A DNA stretch of 64,000 bases, taken from contig JAZBQD010000027.1 in the NCBI GenBank assembly GCA_036583965.1, forward strand, positions 22,947,001-23,011,000, written 5' to 3'. The stretch comes from Prunella strophiata (Eukaryota; Chordata; Aves; Passeriformes; Prunellidae). Shown in pieces: positions 1 through 12,130 of the stretch. Each line of letters opens with the position of its first letter. Position 1 is the first letter of the stretch. The notes under the pieces are model-generated. The model made no database searches. It worked only from the letters and a program-made list of their open reading frames with translations, and was not told the origin of the DNA. The translations under genes were made by a program, and so were the position numbers.

Positions 1-212
1 GGTAGTTCATAAACAACTTGTCTGCAGGATTAGTGTCTCCTTATGTGGAGCCCTATAAAAGCTGCAGGATGCTGAAGTCTTTCTTGCCTTATCTCTTGGT
101 TAATCATGAACTTCTGTAATTCAGCTAAAAACAACATTTATAAAGCTTCATTATTTGCTAGAACACGAGCTCCTGTGTCTGCACATGGAAAGTCCTGAGT
201 GTTTCAGCTCAC

Positions 213-245
213 CTGGCACTGGCAGGAATCCAAGGGGCTCGTTCA
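213..245 (-). other. candidate 33-base microexon (speculative)
   Basis: On the - strand this segment is preceded by a pyrimidine-rich acceptor (TTCCTGGTCCCTGCAG) and followed by a CAG/GTGAGC donor. Its 33 bases are 11 codons. If joined to the candidate exon at 1059-1160, which ends two bases into a codon, the frame stays open and leaves in the same phase (SERAPWIPASA). It contains a retained CpG, uncommon here. I do not recognise the peptide. A short in-phase segment between weak-to-fair splice signals can easily arise by chance, so this is only a companion hypothesis to the stronger exon candidate. Confidence 0.12.
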
Positions 246-487
246 CTGCAGGGACCAGGAATGTTCCAGTGGGACTGTGTGTCCCTTGTTCTCAGTGCAT
301 GGACTCACCACAGCATGTCAGAGCACAGCACCAGGAAAACCAGAACCCCCTGGCTGGGAAAGGCACTGAACCACTGAACCAGCCCTCCTCTCCTGGATAG
401 AGTGCTGCCTCCATCTCCCTGTGGGTGCTGCCGTGGATTTTAATGTCACTCCTAAGCATGAGCAATGAATGCTCCCCCCATCTGCAG

Positions 488-533
488 AAGATGCAATCAA
501 AATGTCACCTGGTTTGACTGCTCTGACTCAGAG
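488..533 (+). other. candidate 46-base microexon (speculative)
   Basis: A C-rich acceptor (GCTCCCCCCATCTGCAG) ends at 487 and an AG/GTGAGT donor follows 533. One frame is open across all 46 bases and would read RCNQNVTWFDCSDSE. The peptide has two cysteines but is too short to assign to a domain. Nothing else on this strand nearby supports a gene, and the more convincing exon signals at this end of the window are on the - strand. Confidence 0.1.
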
Positions 534-1058
534 GTGAGTTTGGGGACAAGCTGGCAGCCTTTCCCACACAGTGGCTGCTGTGAGCATGTGCAGAGCACTA
601 CACAGAGACCCTGAGAATCCCCCAGTGAAAACACAGGCACCAGTGGACTTTTGGGTGCTGTGAGGACAGATTGGAGATGAGTTGAGATTTCAGTTGTGAC
701 TGTATACTTCTGAATTCAGTCCTTGTGCTGCTGTAATTAGTAAATAATGTCACTGTCTGAAGCTACACTGCATTTCAAGGAGACACAAGGTGATGCTGAC
801 CACTGGAGCTCCCAGGGCTGTTGAGAGCTACCTGATCCAGGCACAGGTTTTACCATCTGTATTTTTAGGTTTGTGCTTCTTTTCTAAACCTTTAAAGATA
901 AGCTGCCATAAATGATGGGGACAATAATCTTCATTCAGGGCTTCATATGAAAAATATGTAAAGAATTATATCTTACTATGGAAACTATGCATGAATTCCA
1001 GATTAAATCCTCATTTTTAGACAATTCCAAAGAAATATCAGCATAGTGATCCACTTAC

Positions 1059-1160
1059 CTCTCATCATCTAACGTGGCCAAAGACATCTGCAAATCCAGA
1101 GGCAAAGGTGTCTGATCCTCTGGCATAACTGTTTCAAAACCACATGATCACATTTCATGT
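1059..1160 (-). other. candidate exon with a protein-like frame, gene unknown
   Basis: Reading the - strand from 1160 down to 1059, the segment is preceded by a branch-point-like TTAAC about 30 bases upstream and a pyrimidine-rich acceptor (CATCTTCTCATTATTTTAG). It is followed by a full-consensus AG/GTAAGT donor at 1058-1053. One frame has an in-frame TGA near the 5' end, then an ATG and an uninterrupted frame to the donor. That frame starts MPEDQTPLPL and ends LATLDDER, acidic and proline/leucine-rich. An upstream in-frame stop followed by the first ATG fits a translation-start exon. The next exon would lie at lower coordinates, possibly 213-245 or outside the window. I do not recognise the protein. 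An alternative acceptor (TTTTGAAACAG) just before the ATG would also keep the frame. Confidence 0.3.
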
Positions 1161-4100
1161 CTAAAATAATGAGAAGATGCAAAGAGCAGGGTTAAATAAA
1201 ATTTAAAATCACTTTTACTTTCCTGAGTGAGAATATCTAAACTATCCTCTTCCTTACAAACCCTTCACCTTTCTGCTAGACCTCAGGGGTTTACTCTCAG
1301 TCCTGACAGTCATGAAGGATTCACTTAGAAGATATTTAGCAAGTTGTCACATATTTGCCACTGGCAGGCAGTTGCACTGTCTCATTGGGACAGCTTTCAG
1401 CAAAATGGGCCATAAAAGGGCAAAATTTTGGTACTTCAAAACAGGAACTTCTTACAAGTATTCTTAAACCCAGAATACCTTCTGAGCTGATTTTTAAAAG
1501 AAATTCTGGGAAGGAAGATTTTTTTCTCATCTTATGACTTTGCATTATAGGGGGAAATGAGGTTTTGTACTGTGCCTCAAATCCTCCATTAGGCTAAAAA
1601 TAAGAATGCACTGAGGTGATCATATTAATCATACTGGACTGAAGAATGAGTATAAACAGGACTCACTCTTCTGGCACTCCTGCACACGTTCAGTTTACAC
1701 AGCAGACAGAAGAGTTTTCACTGGGATGAAATGCTCTACAGGCTGTACTTTGGTTATATATTACTAGTTTAAAGTATTTGTATGGATGAGTTCAAAGAGG
1801 AACTGATAATTATTCTGTGGGTGTAACTGGTATTCCTTCATCGTGCCTCAGTCTCAGCTGGGCCTGCAGATGGTGCTGTAACATCACTGAAAATAGTAGT
1901 GGACCATGAGGATATTCACTTTTGTCACTGGCCAATCAGTCTCCATAAAACCACCTGGAAGAACCAGTTCAGGTTTTATTGGAAGAATTTCTGGTTTACA
2001 GCATCTGAGTTTGCCTTCTTATTGTCCACAACAGCCAAATCATTATTTCCTACAACAGATTCCTCTGGAAATACTTCACTGTAATAAAATAAGAGATTTT
2101 TTTATATTCCTGTAGAAAAAAAATATAAATTCATTTTAGTCTGTTACTTAAACAAACATTACTTTTATGTCAGCAATCTTTAAAAAAGTATCCTTGTGGC
2201 TACAAATTCTTAAAATGGATCATGCAGTCTTTACAGTACATACTTCTGAGTACTTTAAACATCAAAAGCAGAAACAAGAAAGTAAATCTGGAGTATTTAC
2301 CAATAAACTTCATCAGTTCAGAATGAATTTATGCATAAGCCATGCCAATAAAAAATACATGTGTCTTCTATATTAAACAATGGGTTGTGATGACTGAGCT
2401 GATTGCACTGAAATGATTTCATGGGTATTTTTGGTTCAAAAGAAGTTTTACTTCCTGTGAACAGAGTTCCTGAGTTAGAAAACTCAATTTTCAAGATCCC
2501 TTCTACAAAGCTTGAAGAAAGTGTACTTTCCTGGTCATTAAGGAGAGCACAGGAATAGAGTGAACTTTTATCACAACACTGTACTCAGTCCATTATACTT
2601 AACATAAGGAGGTATTTTCAGTTCTTTGATCACCTCTCAGACTGGATTCTGAAATGAAGGATAAAATACCCTTTTCCTTATGCCATGGTATTTACAATGG
2701 AGTAGGTTCCTAGCACAGCTTTGTGGGATCCTCTTGACTGGGTTGGAATTCACACCACAGGAGTTGTGTGAACTTGTTTGTACAAGCATAGTTAGTTCAC
2801 ATCATTTGTGAACAATGGAGAGGGTTTAATCTTCAGTTTTCTCAATCACTGTAAAAAAAGATCAGACCAGCCATTAAAAATATTTAGCTTTCAAAGATGA
2901 AGTTAAACTGTTACTTCTTTGTCAAAGACTCAGAACATTTTCATCAGAGTTCTGGATTACACTGCTATGTTTTAAAGACAAGATGATGATGACTACTAGG
3001 AACTTATGTGAGCAACAGAGTTGGAAGCTATGAAAAATTTATTACAGCATATTTGATGCATATGGCTGACCTAGGAAAGCAATGATGTCTGCAATGTTCT
3101 AAAATTAGTATACCAAGTGGTAAAAACCTATGACTTTTTTGATGACTTGCACTATTCTTCAGTTATGCTCTCCCTATTTCTCTAAGTGGTTTCTGCTACA
3201 CCAAATAATGTAGTAGCTGAAAAAAAATGTAGTTAAAAATTGCCTCAAGGCAAGTACAGAAAGAAGTATTTAGACATGCATATTTTTTTTTCACTGAGTT
3301 CTAATGTTCCTCCATTTTCTACCACATCTTCAGCTCCTATATTTTGTTTACATGGTCTGTAAATCAGTTTTGTACTGCAGATCACTGTCATATATAATGA
3401 GAACTGTAGTTTTGAAATGTAGGAGTTATTTGTCATAACATGGAAGCAGCAGGAAAAGGGAAGCTACACTCAGCAAAGAAAGCAGTGGAAAGCAAAATTA
3501 GTGATGCTGTACAGACTTTCCCAGTTCTCAGAATTAGCACTTGGTTGGGTATTTCTCTCATAATCAAAAGTTTCCAAAGGAAGAAAGAGCAACTGCTCCC
3601 TGCTATCCTCAGAGGATCAAGTCATGTAAAAAGCAAATGCTCTAGCTCTAAAACTCTGTGCAACTCCCAAATTTCTCCTTTACTGCGAAAGCAAAGAGGT
3701 ATTTTCAGCCTTTGCATGACTATCTGAAGTACAACAGAGTGGTACCAGGAAGGGGAACAGAGCATTGAGATTGGAACAATGTGCTAAGTTTAGAGATAAG
3801 CAGGTCATTATAAACAAAGGAGCAAGACCTTTGGAAAATCTGACAATATTTTGACATAAACTTGCTTGTTCTTTATGATTAGGATTGAGGTAAATAAAAC
3901 TTATGGAAATAATGAACTATTCTATTGTTTTATCTATGGCAAAAAAAACCCGATCAATTGGAAGTTTCTAACTAAACTTTGATGAAAAAAGCATGTCCTT
4001 TTTACAAGCTGGCTGTTCACTTTGCCTGTGCATGTAGCAGAGTTCCTTAATTTGTCTGTTTTGGTGCTGTCTCCATGGTCTTAGAAAAGAACTTGTCCCT

Positions 4101-7100
4101 TCAAACCAGCCTGACCAGTGAAATGAACCTGGGTTTCACACATCCCAGGATATTGCTTCACTTACTGAACCAATACATACACACTCCTACTTTTTTTTTC
4201 TCCTTTATATCTTCTATTTAAGGGCTGCAGAGAGGAAAATCATCAATTTTCAAATAAATTTAAAAGGTTTTGATTGTTTATTGGTGCAGTTGAAACATTC
4301 TGAGTATAGGAAAAGTTTCCAGGAAACTCAGCATTAGTTAAAATTCTTGAGGCATGTTCATGAAAAACTAAATTTCCTTCCTCTAAGAGCATGGTGTGAT
4401 GGAATGCAGCTTTTGTCCCTCCTTTCTTTCATATTTTGTTCCTAAAATGTGGGAAATAATCAAATTCTTAACACCACACTCCTAATTTCTTATGCACAGC
4501 TATGCAAATACCACAATTTAAAACAGCCCTTATGATTTCCTTCCTTACAGAAGCTGCCATAGTCACTTTATTTCCTTGTAGGAACAGTTTTGTAAATAAC
4601 AGTAAATGGTTCTTCTGCTAGACAATTCACATTACAGCTCACAAGGGCCTTCAAGTTATGGATGCACTAAAGTGCAGCAGGAATAAAATATCTACCACCT
4701 TAGAGCTTATGGTGTGTCCAAAAATCTTGGAAATTTTAATAGGCTGTGATATACTCTGCCACTGCAAGTGACTTTCACAACTCACTGTGCAACAAATGAT
4801 TTAACCATTGCCAATCTGTTCTTGGGAATCAAAGGCATTAATTAAAATGCACTTTCTTGATATTTGCAATGCCATCCTCCCATGAGTAAAATGCATGGAG
4901 AAGAAATCCCTCTTGTGTGAACTTCAGCAAGCAGGGTGAGAGCTAGTTTGAGAAGCTTTTGAAAAAGCCCCCCCAAAAAAGTCACAGAAGCATTGCTTCA
5001 GCTTTAAGGTGGTGCCTGTGTGTGTCTGAAGATATAAGACAGGCTGTGGAACTATGAAGCTGTTATTTAAGTCAACTACCATTTTATTTTCCTCATGCTT
5101 CTGTTTCCAGCTTTCCTTTTCTTCATCCAGTTTTAATTTAACCTTTATGACTGGTGTAAGAATACTTTATGTGAAACTGAAACCCTACCCTCACTTAAGA
5201 GGATACATCCTGATCCAAACCCAATGTTCTTAGCAGTTTTATATGGAACAAAAGCAACCCTAAAGGATCTCTTCTGTGCACATACAATAAAATGTGCAAA
5301 CCACTCTATGAAATAATACATAAACTTTATTTCCTACCTGTCTAACTGCACTGCGACATGATATACTTTACATTAGCTATTATTTCTGCAAATTCTCATT
5401 TTCTCTGTCAAATGATGCATGAAAGTGAGAATCACTGTAGCTTAATGGAATAAGCCTCTTATCAGTGCTATATATCAAAGGCATCCCTCTCTGAACACCT
5501 AAGGACAGAGGGATCATATGTTCTAAAACAATTTCACTTGAACTCACAGTAGGTGGCTGGGTTTGAGGCTTTGCTGCTGCTGTTCATTTTTCCCTTGCTG
5601 TGGGGACAGTGGTCAGTGTTGTGCTGTTATTTGTTCTTTACAGGCTTAAGTGTGCTGGGGGTTACAGATAAGGAATGATGTCAAGAGGGACTCCTCTGTC
5701 TTACAGAAGCACTAGCTTTGTCTCTATTGCTCAAGTTTGGAAAAGAAAAAATAGGTGTTTGAAATAATTTATGTAATCATATCAATGACTGGTGTAACAG
5801 CATCAACATAATATGAATAATGTAATAATTAATAATTGATGAAGCAGCCAAAAGGAGGCTGAAAACAATTATATCTTTTACATCCAAGGCTGTTGTCACA
5901 TAGGCTATGCCCAAAAGAACAGCAACACAGGTTTGGGGTAAGCTACAAGGATTGATGAGGCAGGAGAGGGGAGAGAAAGAGAATTCAAGTCCATGACTAC
6001 CTTGACCTGGGCTGATCTCCCCTGCATCTCTTCTGAGCCTGTGCTAACAGAATTTGTAGCTGCAAGGCAGACAGCATGATTCAAGTACCATCCTGGAAGA
6101 GAGGCAAACAGGTGTATGAGGGGTTGTGTCTTTCATTAATGAAAATCATAAAATAATATTCCAAATTTACCTTTGTAGAGGGCAGAGGGAAGTCCAGGGC
6201 TATGTAGAAGGTTTCAAACAGCACAGTAGGAATTAACTCAGAAAACTTCATACATGTCCTCTTTTTGCACATTGTTGAAAGCCAAACTTCAGCTGTCATT
6301 TTCTTTAATCTTACCAAACTTTTGATGTTGTGGAAGAAAGTGAGTCTGACTGAAAGTGTTCAGCTGGCTACCTACTATTACTTCCCTTTCCAAAGTCCCA
6401 CTTTCATTATAAAGCTGCATCTTAGCTAGATCTTCTAGCTCTGTGGAGATTTAGCTTGTACAAACTCTGCTTCATCTTCTTAGTTGCACCATCTTTTGGA
6501 TTCAGTCAAGTGGTATTTGATTTTTTTTTTTTTTCATAGGAAGATCATTATGTTATTATACTGACTTTAGTATTATTCATACTTTATAGGATGTGTGTCT
6601 TGAGAAAAGGGCTGTGCCCACAACATGGTCTATGCTCCAGAACTTTTGACTTCAATCTAATTTTTTTCATCATTTCTTGGTCATTCTGTCACATTGCATT
6701 TATCTGGGATGATTTTCTCTATCTTAGCAAATTCCAGCAGCATCCAGATGAATCAAAGAAAGAGTGAATCACTTCAGTGAAATTTGACAAAGTTTGAAAA
6801 AAGCTAATAAATATTTGAATATTTTGAAGAAGCTGGACAAACAGATTTGAAAAAGTTTCTGCCTTTGCAGCAGAGTAGTCCTGTGACACTGTGCTCATGA
6901 GTATTCAGCTCACAGGTGAAGCAGAGTGAGCAAGAATGGGACCCAGATGGAAAAGTGCTGACAGAGGCAGCTGTACAACTTCCTAGGTATGAAGGGACAG
7001 TACAGCTGGAGGCACAGAACTGATATTAATTCATTTTTTTCTTTGTGAGGCCATGAAGGTTTTATTTTTCTAACCCTTTATTCTCAGTTCAAAGAACATT

Positions 7101-9040
7101 TGACAAGGGCTGACTTGGTGAACCAATCTTTTTAGTGTGATTTATAGAATCAAGTCATGAATCTTTAAACCTGGTGATATAAATTGTCTCTTCAAAGTAT
7201 CATGAATTGCTGAATATTATATTATTTTCCAGTTTTAAAAGTTCTGAAGCAGAGAGCAAGAGCAGCACTATATGATGAATGCTATCAATTACACAACACA
7301 AAACCAGCACTGATCCTACAGGTTACATGGGACTTTGGACCCTAAGTAAAGAGGATCTGTAACCTGCAAATTCAAGAATAGTGCAATCAGATTAATAAAA
7401 AGGGCTGAGTGTGATCACAGATATTAGCAATAAACACTGAGCTATTTCCATCATGTTTAATGATCATACTTTGTCTATTTCAAACACTTCTGAACTTTGC
7501 TATTGTATTGAAAATGATGAGTTATTTCCCCTGCTATACACATCTACTTATGCACAGAAATGGCTGACAATCAACTCTCCTTTCAAAAGCCACATTATCT
7601 CTACAGGACCTGCTTCCTCTGCAGGTGAAGTTGCCTTACCAGTTCAGGGATAACAAGTGAGAATGCTGGAATGAATAAAGAACTTGTGCACTTAGCAGAA
7701 ACCATGGGAGACTGGTCAAAAACACCAGTCAGCCCACTGCATTAAACAAGAAAAAAATGGATATATTTGGGAAAAGGTGCAAAACTACTCCATCCTCATC
7801 AGTATCTTAGCAAAATCCATGCTTGTCTCAAGACCTCATTACAATGACATCATAGCAGAGAGAGCATAACCCTATAACCAACCCAGTTGTTCAAAGCCAA
7901 TACTCACTGCTCACACCCCATGTCCTTACTTGTGCAACTCTAACTCCAAGGATTTTACACTGATAATGAATCAGAATCTCACTTCCTAAAAAAAAAAAAT
8001 CCCAAAAACCAAAACAGCAATAAAGTGATGAAAGCCATAAAATGCAGTTTAAGGGGCACCAAATTGCAGCCACAAATCTGTTGAATTAGCAGAGAGTGCA
8101 GAAAATGAAGCTCATGTTTCAGGGACGATGTTTAGCTGCCTTTCACTGTCAACAGCTAACTGAGTGTTTTATTCTGGTTCATCTGTCTTTTCAGGAACCA
8201 CACACCTGGATCAGCTTCTCAATGCAAGTTATCAATTTTAGCTGGCAAAGAGAATAACAAACATATTTTTAAAAGACAAAGAGCATCTTAGTTTAGATCC
8301 CTATTTTGGAAAAAAGGGTAAATCTCTGCCATGTGTCTCACCACTGATGATGAGAGGAGTCAAGAGAACAAGTCTGGATGTGAACAAAGTCTACCTGTGA
8401 TATTTTTGAAATGTATCCATCTCTTCCCAGCCCTATCTTCACTGATTACTTACTCATGCTCCTTCCTCTTGTTATGGTCAGCATTCTTTTCCATGGTGAT
8501 CACATAATTAATGCCTATTATTTGTACTGTAACAGAAAGTCTGTGGTTAGGTGCAAACATAAATGCTCTAAAATGTTAAAATATATTTTCTACCTTTTAT
8601 TTAATGTCAAATAACACTCTAATTCCATATAAAAAAGTGATACCCAGAAATAAACAAGAATGTCCACAGAGATGTTAATTTCCATTAATATGACTGAAGT
8701 ATCAGTTACATTGCTGTGTGTAAGGCACAGGTCTGATTTTAACTGAAAATAGATAAGTTATAAATGAGCTTTGTTTTGCTTTGTTTTTCAATATGATAAT
8801 TTGTGGGGGGAGGGGGAGACCAGAAGGAACCTGCACATACATTTTGCACAATAAACATGTGTGATCAATAAAAATTCTTTGGAATTCAGGTAGCAAACCA
8901 GTCATCAAAAACCTTACAGGAGGATAAGCCAAAGGTCCAATTTTTTTCTACTTATTATTAGTTATTACTTGAAGTGTAGGTGACAAAAGAATCCTATGTA
9001 TTAAATAAATTTTTTGTTTGAAAATACATCATAAATCCTT
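1161..9040. other. AT-rich unique DNA, no gene seen
   Basis: About 7.9 kb of AT-rich, CpG-poor sequence. Open frames reach at most 95 codons (3440-3727, +) and show no recognisable motif. It contains short T runs (for example near 6520), a G-rich tract of two G runs (8804-8816) and scattered AATAAA and ATTAAA motifs that carry no information by themselves. I see no transposon, tRNA or CpG island. Whether this is intron or intergenic DNA cannot be told from the sequence. Confidence 0.6.
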
Positions 9041-11230
9041 GGGATTTTCAGCTAGATATTCAGCTAGCTAGCTATCCCCCAGTCCAGTAAAAGCCCTTGT
9101 GCCAAGAGGACTTCAGAAGCTCCAGCAATCCTAATCCTGGTTGTTGGTTTGACTTCCATCTCTGCCAGCTGAATCATCATCAGGCAGCTGCCAACATGCC
9201 CTGTAGGATACCTGTAACCCCCTATTTTCACTTCTCTGCTTTTCAATTTACTTCCCCATCCCTAATATCAGCTCCCCTTTTTGCCCCCTTTCCACCTTTT
9301 TTATCCACTCTGTCTCCTAATTTCTAATCAGCTGCTGCCTCTGGTAAAGGCCACTAGAAACTCTTGATTCTCCATCAGATTACAATTCTCTTTCCAAATT
9401 TCATCAGATACCCCAGGATTGTGTCTCCTCCTGCCTGACTTGAAGCTCACCTGAGGGGAGGTGTGTACCTGCTGCATTTCCCTTGTAACTCCAACAGAAA
9501 AACACCAAAATCAATAGTTTCAAGGAGATGTAAATCTTCCTGTCAGGAGCTTCCCCTCAGCTCTGCCCAGGTCTCTGCCTGATTCAAACCAAAGCCCTTT
9601 ATCCTCCTGCCTTGCTCTGGGCATGCAGACAGTGCATCTAGCTGAATTCCAGAATTAAGGAGTACAGATGTAAAGCTGCTGTTCCTTTCCCTGACTCACT
9701 GCAGGGACTAAACACTGATTATAACAATTTAAAAAATATAGAGATTTTTTTTTCCTCTATCCTTCTGATTTCAGCAGGTATTTATCAGAGGTTAGAGGAT
9801 GCTCAATCAAGCATTAACCAGGTTGAAGTAGGAAAACCAGTTACAGGCTGGTCCCAATCTTTCTGTAAGTCAAAACAAACAAACAATAAATAAATACAGC
9901 TGAAGACAGAGGATTTCCATTGCTTCACACTGGTGGGTTTGGTCTCAAGCACTCAGTGCCTCCCTGGTATCAGTGTGTGATCACGTCATGCCTGTGCATA
10001 GAGATTATCAAGTTTTGTTTCACCTCACAGAAACACAAATTGGCATTTGGGATGGGCAATGGGCAACCAGCCCTGCAGGGGCAGCAGGGAGAGGAGGGCA
10101 CTGGAGGCTCTGATGGCAGCAGCAGGAAGGGGAAGCAGCTCCCTGCAGTCAGGGCTGCTGCTCACTCTGTCCCTCTGCTGTCCCTTGTTTACCATCTCAC
10201 AGACTGCCTCCTGCCAGCTCCAGCATTTGTGTCTGTCACTATGACTATCACTCTCTGACCCCAAAATAATCTCTGCATCATCTGAACATGAGGAAGATCT
10301 ACTTTTCTCCTACTGAGTTACCTGAGTGTGGATCACCCCTGGCTGGATTAGACAGGGGAATGCACTGTTAGTTCTGGCAGGAGAGAGCTTTCTGTGGTCA
10401 CTACAAATGGCACAAGCACTCTATTAAATAAAGCATGATATGATTTAATTTTTATTCCTAAGTGTACCAACATGAATGTCTGGCAAGCCAGGACAGTAAT
10501 TAATAATATCTGTAAACAATATTATTTGTTTTGATTACATTCAGAACTCTGAACCACTACTGATGGAATTGCCAAAGTAAACAAGGTTTTTTTTTTTTTT
10601 TTTCACTCTTCCTCCATGTTCATGTAGCCCTGATTTCTTCAGCTGCTGACATTTTATAAATGTCATAGTTTATGAGGAAATAATAAAACCCCAGGTAACA
10701 CCACACAACACCATGACCTTTAGCTGAGGGATTGCTCTAAGTTCTTTAGTAAGCTCAGTAAAGAAATTTGGAGGTGAAAATTCAGGTTCTAGGAAGTAAT
10801 TGAAGACTTCAAAGGTCACAGATTTTCTGTCTGAGTCAGACTCAGAAATATCATTTTTTTTTCTAACCTGATGCTTGGGATTTGATTTTGCTAATGACCT
10901 ACTTTAGCAACAAATGATAAACAGCTTTAACTGAAAATGTGAAAATTTTCATTATTATTTGGAAGTGAAATTGTTTAAAGTGACCAGTCTAGTCAAACCT
11001 AAAGGCATTCCCACTATTAGGATTCTTGCCTAGGAAGTAGATTTTGTGAATATTCCCACAACAGCATTTCTGGTAGATCCTCTTAACATGTACACATTGG
11101 CATTTAATGAATTCCCAAAACACAGAGAAAAATGGATTTTGCTGATATTTAAAAAAGATTCAGAATCACTTTAAAGACATTTGAATTCTGTCATAACTTC
11201 AATAGATGTTTTGACATTTGAAGGTGTTAT
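9041..11230. other. noncoding DNA with a GC-richer block
   Basis: Contains a 12-base palindrome (AGCTAGCTAGCT, 9062-9073) and a perfect 10-base palindrome (GGCAGCTGCC, 9183-9192). A G+C-richer block at about 10040-10260 stays open in several frames on both strands because of its composition. Those overlapping frames (112, 79 and 65 codons) have no family signature. No repeat element is recognisable. Confidence 0.5.
10587..10603. repeat. poly-T tract, 17 bases
   Basis: Uninterrupted run of T after ACAAGG and before CACTC. No transposon or gene-like sequence adjoins it, so it is recorded only as a length-variable simple repeat. Confidence 0.95.
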
Positions 11231-11240
11231 CATAACTTAC

Positions 11241-11354
11241 CTGTCATGAAATTTGTGGAAGAATCCTCTAGAAAGAATATCTGTTCTTCCCAAGAGCCTA
11301 GGCATGTGGATCCCAGCAGAATTCCACAGATTTTTAATCCCCAGACTTCAAGAA
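11241..11354 (-). other. candidate 114-base exon, open in one frame
   Basis: On the - strand the segment is preceded by a branch-point-like AAACTAAAC some 20 bases before a CACTCTCCTCAG acceptor. It is followed by a CAG/GTAAGT donor at 11240-11235. The third frame is open across the whole segment, starting LEVWGLKICG and ending EDSSTNFMT with one base left over. The other two frames stop early. The peptide is hydrophobic in its first half and matches no family I know. Its phase does not fit the MPEDQ frame at 1059-1160, so if both belong to one transcript this one would be untranslated leader. A smaller alternative exon (11241-11267) uses an internal acceptor. Confidence 0.2.
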
Positions 11355-11780
11355 CTGAGGAGAGTGCACCAGTTTAGTTTATACTGCCTAGAAAATGGAA
11401 TTGGGAACAGAATGTCAAGCTCTTTGGATTTTCTAATAGGACAGACATGAAACCACTTCTCACCACTAAAACAGTTCCATCTAAAGCTGCATGAAACATA
11501 AAAGCTACAATAACCAGAAGGCAGCAGAACTAAAAACCAGCTGAACAATTAATACTTAGCCAAAAAAACCACTATGGGTAGAAAAAGGAGAAATAAAAAT
11601 TAGCATATTTTATGTAGGTACTTGATAAAGTAAGTCAGGGCAGTGCATGACTTAAAATAACTGGAGTGACAGTGCCACAAGGGCAAGAATAGTCACAGGT
11701 TTTCTGTGTGCTGCATTTGAAATAAAAGCAGGAAGAACCAGCCATCCTCTGGGAAGCTGCAGGAATGGAAACTTTATTAT
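11355..11780. other. noncoding DNA, nothing recognised
   Basis: AT-rich sequence with only short overlapping frames on the - strand. It contains the putative branch point and acceptor of the 11241-11354 candidate, and no repeat or RNA gene. Confidence 0.5.
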
Positions 11781-11784
11781 AGCA

Positions 11785-12121
11785 CGAGAGACATTGGACA
11801 GCTGCTTCCAAAAGGAAGCATTACTAACCCCAGGACAGGCAGAGAAGAGATCCAATGTAAATGAGACACGTTTGTTGCAACAACATAAAATTTCATAGAG
11901 ATTGGCGACACTGGGAAAAAGTGAACGTCAGGTCACTGCTGCAGGACAAGTTTTCATTTTGTTCAAATGGTCTTAAACCCACAACGTGTGCTTGAATACT
12001 CCTGGGATGAGAAAACATAAATTATATCTTTGGGATAGAACAGGAAGTCTGAAATACACTCAGAGCTTGTCCTGGACAATCACTTCAGCGTGAGCTCACG
12101 TGAGAGTTGTGGTTTAAGTCG
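11785..12121. promoter_or_regulatory. CpG-retaining segment with E-box and CRE/nuclear-receptor half-sites
   Basis: By eye this 337-base stretch holds eight CpG dinucleotides (near 11785, 11869, 11906, 11926, 11985, 12089, 12099 and 12120), many more than its surroundings. At 11926-11934 ACGTCA (a CRE half-site) abuts AGGTCA (a nuclear-receptor half-site). At 12089-12104 two perfect palindromes overlap, CGTGAGCTCACG and CTCACGTGAG. The second contains a CACGTG E-box. This is far too small and AT-rich to be a CpG island. It may be an enhancer kept unmethylated in the germ line, or chance. Confidence 0.25.
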
Positions 12122-12130
12122 TGGAGTTTC

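Larger units (their letters stand above)
1..1058. other. left-edge noncoding DNA with splice-like signals
   Basis: Apart from the two weak exon candidates at 213-245 and 488-533, no gene or repeat is recognisable. Short frames of 60-80 codons on both strands around 155-500 overlap each other and have no protein-like features. The first 850 bases are slightly richer in G+C than the DNA to the right. Confidence 0.5.

Noticed and set aside
4317..4325. Perfect STAT-type site TTCCAGGAA inside a GTTTCC-A-GGAAAC palindrome
   Set aside because: A six-fixed-base motif occurs many times by chance, and nothing around it supports an enhancer.
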